Assembly (NCBI GenBank): GCA_937911745.1
Contig: CALDPX010000056.1
Location: 40,253-104,252 of the forward strand
Length of the DNA stretch: 64,000 nucleotides
Origin: an uncultured Alistipes sp.
GTDB lineage: Bacteria; Bacteroidota; Bacteroidia; Bacteroidales; Rikenellaceae
Direction of reading: 5' to 3'
Part shown: in pieces, positions 61,403 to 64,000 of the stretch
How the letters are laid out: each line of letters starts with the position of its first letter
How positions within the stretch are numbered: position 1 is the first letter of the stretch
Made by a program: the position numbers and the translations under genes
The notes under the pieces: generated by a model
What the model was told of the DNA's origin: nothing
The model's database searches: none
What the model saw: the letters and a program-made list of their open reading frames with translations, nothing else

Positions 61403-61489
61403 GTATAATCATCATTCCTCTGAGATATCCCGAGTGTATATAGTACCGCAGATGTGAGGCTTGCGAAAGATGATTTTTACAGCCCCCAA

Positions 61490-61532
61490 ACTGACAAAAT
61501 GTCAGTCCGCTCTGCGTGGCATACTGTTTGCT
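61490..61532 (+). promoter_or_regulatory. Sigma-54-type promoter with upstream palindrome for htpG
   Basis: TGGCAT (61517-61522), 5 bp, TTGCT (61528-61532): GG and GC are exactly 10 bp apart, as the -24/-12 class requires. Upstream, ACTGACA-aaa-TGTCAGT (61490-61506) is a perfect 17-bp palindrome. The usual TAnnTTTG box is missing. The start codon is at 61580. Confidence 0.65.
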
Positions 61533-61579
61533 CCTCATAGTGCCAAAACGAACTAAAAAAAACACAAAAATATACAACT

Positions 61580-63640
61580 ATGAAAAACGGAACTATTGGA
61601 GTAACAACAGAGAACATTTTTCCTGTAATTAAGAAATTTCTCTACTCGGACCACGAGATTTTCTTGCGCGAGATTGTAGCCAACGCTGTGGACGCCTCGC
61701 AGAAGATGCGCACCATAGCCGCCAGCGGAGCCTACGAGGGCGAACTTGGCGAGTTGAGGGTGCGTGTGGCAGTAGATGCGGAGGCTAAGACCATCACCGT
61801 AAGCGACAATGGCGTAGGTATGACAGCCGACGAGGTTGACCGCTACATCAACCAGATAGCCTTCTCATCTGCCGAGGAATTTATGGCAAAGTACAAGGAC
61901 CAAGCCATTATCGGTCACTTCGGTTTGGGTTTCTACTCGGCATTTATGGTCAGCCGCAAGGTGGAGATTCGCACCCAGAGTTACCACGCCGAGGAGCCTA
62001 CAATGCTCTGGTCGTGTGACGGCACGCCCGAGTACACCCTCACAGAGAGCGACACCAAGCGCGAGAGAGGTACGGATATTATTATGTACCTCGCTGACGA
62101 CGCCACCGAGTTTGCCGACCAGAGCCGCATACGCGAGATGCTCCGCAAGTATTGTCGTTTCTTGCCCGTGGAGATTGTCTGTGGCAAGCACCAGGAGTGG
62201 AAGAACGGCAAGTACGAGGACACCGACCGCGACTATGTCATCAACGACACCGAACCCCTCTGGACCCGCAAGCCCACCGAGATTACCGAAGAGCAATACA
62301 AGGAGTTCTATGCAGAGTTGTACCCCACTGCCGAGGATCCTCTGTTCAGCATCCACCTGAACATCGACTACCCCTTCAACCTTACGGGTATTCTCTACTT
62401 CCCCAAGATTCGCAACAACTTCGAGGTGCAGAAAAACCGCATTCAGCTCTACTGCAACCAGGTATTTGTAACCGACTCGGTGGAGGGTATCGTGCCCGAG
62501 TATCTCACTCTGTTGCACGGCGTTATAGACTCGCCCGACATTCCTCTGAACGTATCGAGGAGTTATTTGCAGAGCGACAGCAACGTGAAGAAAATTTCCT
62601 CCTACATCACCCGCAAGGTGGGCGATAGGTTGCAGGAACTTTTCAATACTATGCGACCTGAGTTCGAGAGCAAGTGGGATGATTTGAGGATTTTCATCGA
62701 GTATGGCATCGTTACGGACGAGAAGTTTGCCGAGAAAGCCAAAGGGTTCACGCTGCTGAAAAACAGCGAGGGTAAGTACTTCACCCCCGAAGAGTACCGC
62801 ACCCTCACAGCCGACAACCAAACCGACAAGAACGGCAATCTCGTATGGCTCTACACCGACTCGGTGGAGGACAAATATGCCTTCGTGGAGGGTGCAAAAG
62901 CCAAGGGCTACGATGTACTCATTATGGACGGACCGCTGGATGGTCACTTCATAAACTACTTCGAGAGCAAGAACGAGAAGAGACGCTTTGTGAGGGTTGA
63001 CTCCAACGTCATCGACAAACTCATCGAGAAAGAGAACAACCTCTCCATAGCCCTCACTACCTTCCAGCAGGAGTTGCTGCGCCCCGTCTTTGAGAGCCAG
63101 CTGCCTGTGGAGGATAAGATTCACTACAACATCTCCTTCGAGGCTATGGCAAGCGATGAGGACCCCGTAACCATCACCCGCGATGAGTTTATGCGCCGTA
63201 TGAAGGAGATGGCACAAGTGAGTGGTGGCGGTATGAGTCAGTTCTATGCCCAAATGCCCGACAGCTACACCATAGCCATCAACGGCAACCACCCCTTAGT
63301 GGCAGAGATTTTGGGCGATGTGGAGCGTGAGTGTGGCGAGAAGGTAACCTCTGCCGACAAGAAGATTGAGAGCCTCGAAAACCAACTCTCCTCTCTGGAA
63401 ACACTCATCAAAGATAAGAAAGCCGAGGAACTCAGTGACGAGGAGCGTACACAAAAGAGCGATTTGGAAAACAAAATTGCCGAACGCCGCCAACAGCGCA
63501 CCGACCTGCTACGCGAGGAGGGTAAGAAGAACATCCTCGTTAAGCAACTCATAGACCTTGCGCTGCTCTCGAACGGAATGCTCAAAGGCGAGAGCCTTGC
63601 AGCCTTCATCCGCCGCAGCGTAAAACTGATACATAAATAA
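61580..63640 (+). CDS. htpG: Chaperone protein HtpG (Hsp90)
   Basis: 686 residues, about 60 longer than E. coli HtpG and typical of Bacteroidetes. The N-terminal GHKL ATPase has ANAVDAS, DNGVGM and GHFGLGFYSAFM. The middle domain and C-terminal dimerisation domain follow. A charged coiled-coil-like insert with SLENQLSSLETLIKDKKAEE lies near residue 600. Cytoplasmic stress chaperone; its promoter looks sigma-54-like. Confidence 0.96.
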   Translation: MKNGTIGVTTENIFPVIKKFLYSDHEIFLREIVANAVDASQKMRTIAASGAYEGELGELRVRVAVDAEAKTITVSDNGVGMTADEVDRYINQIAFSSAEEFMAKYKDQAIIGHFGLGFYSAFMVSRKVEIRTQSYHAEEPTMLWSCDGTPEYTLTESDTKRERGTDIIMYLADDATEFADQSRIREMLRKYCRFLPVEIVCGKHQEWKNGKYEDTDRDYVINDTEPLWTRKPTEITEEQYKEFYAELYPTAEDPLFSIHLNIDYPFNLTGILYFPKIRNNFEVQKNRIQLYCNQVFVTDSVEGIVPEYLTLLHGVIDSPDIPLNVSRSYLQSDSNVKKISSYITRKVGDRLQELFNTMRPEFESKWDDLRIFIEYGIVTDEKFAEKAKGFTLLKNSEGKYFTPEEYRTLTADNQTDKNGNLVWLYTDSVEDKYAFVEGAKAKGYDVLIMDGPLDGHFINYFESKNEKRRFVRVDSNVIDKLIEKENNLSIALTTFQQELLRPVFESQLPVEDKIHYNISFEAMASDEDPVTITRDEFMRRMKEMAQVSGGGMSQFYAQMPDSYTIAINGNHPLVAEILGDVERECGEKVTSADKKIESLENQLSSLETLIKDKKAEELSDEERTQKSDLENKIAERRQQRTDLLREEGKKNILVKQLIDLALLSNGMLKGESLAAFIRRSVKLIHK

Positions 63641-63678
63641 AAATTTAGGGCTTCCGCTTTCGGAAGCCCTAAATTTTT
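63639..63678 (+). terminator. Terminator after htpG
   Basis: A perfect 18-bp stem (63639-63656 with 63661-63678), loop cttt, ending in a T-run. The htpG stop is at its foot. Confidence 0.92.
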
Positions 63679-63744
63679 GCCGACCACGGACAAACGACAC
63701 ACCCCCGCACTCCGCCCCTAACTTTGGGGAGGGTTGTTAGGGAG

Positions 63745-63925
63745 GATAAGGACATTAAGGACATTAAGGTCATTAAGGTCATTAAGGTCATTAAGGTCAT
63801 TAAGGTCATTAAGGTCATTAAAGCCCTTAAACTCCTTAAATTCCTATAAGCCCTATATGCCCTATAAGCCCTATATGCCCTATATGCCCTATATGCCCTA
63901 TATGCCTTAGGACGATTGACGTTAG
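63745..63925. repeat. Composite 9-bp/7-bp repeat, copy 4, the longest
   Basis: About eight attaaggtc/attaaggac units drift through ttaaactcc and ttaaattcc into about eight tatatgccc/tataagccc units, always in a 9-bp register, then the linker CCTTAGGAC (63905-63913) and gacgttag heptads. No gene lies in 63641-64000. Confidence 0.8.
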
Positions 63926-63962
63926 ACGCTCACCCTTACCCACCTGCGAGTGGGTTTTGTGG

Positions 63963-64000
63963 AGGAAATTTTGTGCCAAACAAGAAGGCGAGTCCGCAGT
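63963..64000 (-). repeat. Dispersed double-hairpin element, copy E, cut by the window end
   Basis: aaattttgtgccaaacaa, then gcgagtccgcagt, matches the left half of copies C and D, in the same orientation. The hairpin partner lies beyond position 64000. Confidence 0.7.

Noticed and set aside
63745..63925. CRISPR array
   Set aside because: Units are 9 and 7 bp and contiguous; there are no spacers and no cas genes in the window.

Overview
The window is a contiguous stretch of a Bacteroidales chromosome. Three things support this. There is a SusC/SusD outer-membrane pair. There are several families largely confined to the Bacteroidetes: a Porin_10-type putative porin, a DUF3575 barrel, DUF1573 and DUF4878 proteins, and C10-type peptidase debris. 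Promoters repeatedly follow the Bacteroidetes pattern TTG-N19..21-TAnnTTTG instead of the E. coli -35/-10 pattern. Base composition is moderate, near half GC in genes, which fits a gut Rikenellaceae/Alistipes-like organism; the genus is a guess. Most genes are housekeeping, with no prophage, transposase or CRISPR array.

Layout. 1-2433: the end of a urease locus (ureD tail, urea channel, nickel ECF substrate component). 2468-4561 (minus): DUF486, rarA and a cyclophilin. 4840-7099: menA, a CPBP protease and a pnuC-like transporter. 7187-8121: a DUF3575 barrel and tRNA-Ser. 8122-8816: gene-free, repeat-rich. 8817-11546: pyruvate phosphate dikinase. 11913-15162: an AraC regulator, cinA and a divergent dihydroorotate dehydrogenase. 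15292-16911: an AT-rich islet with two near-identical-start lipoproteins around a C10 peptidase remnant. 17066-21854: pdxB, recQ, a WRN-like exonuclease and an rRNA methyltransferase. 21953-25606 (minus): a YhcH protein, nfnB, nfnA and DUF1573. 25774: tRNA-Asn. 26082-32888 (minus): a DUF4878 lipoprotein, a giant WG-repeat protein, murF and manC. 33033-39406: pssA, a porin, an MltF-like lytic transglycosylase, a lipoprotein and a barrel. 39673-42080: an ABC transporter with a YtrA-type GntR regulator and its operator. 42312-45124: glpA and glpB. 45231-49074 (minus): tig, clpP, clpX. 49323-54868 (minus): a SusC/SusD/lipoprotein locus. 55375-63640: transketolase, rplU, rpmA, lysS, a four-helix bundle protein, tpiA and htpG.

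Functional links. The first genes import urea and nickel for urease. Tig-ClpP-ClpX is the usual folding/proteolysis cluster. NfnA/NfnB would balance NAD(P)H and ferredoxin pools. Ppdk, transketolase, triosephosphate isomerase and GlpAB cover central carbon flow.

The least ordinary material lies between genes. One repeat family is built from drifting 9-bp units that pass through a constant CCTTAGGAC linker into 7-bp units. A second dispersed element has a stem that covaries between copies and, in every copy I can judge, follows a minus-strand gene. Heptad repeats supply part of several promoters. htpG has a sigma-54-type promoter with a perfect palindrome upstream. All calls come from reading the sequence; no database search was run.
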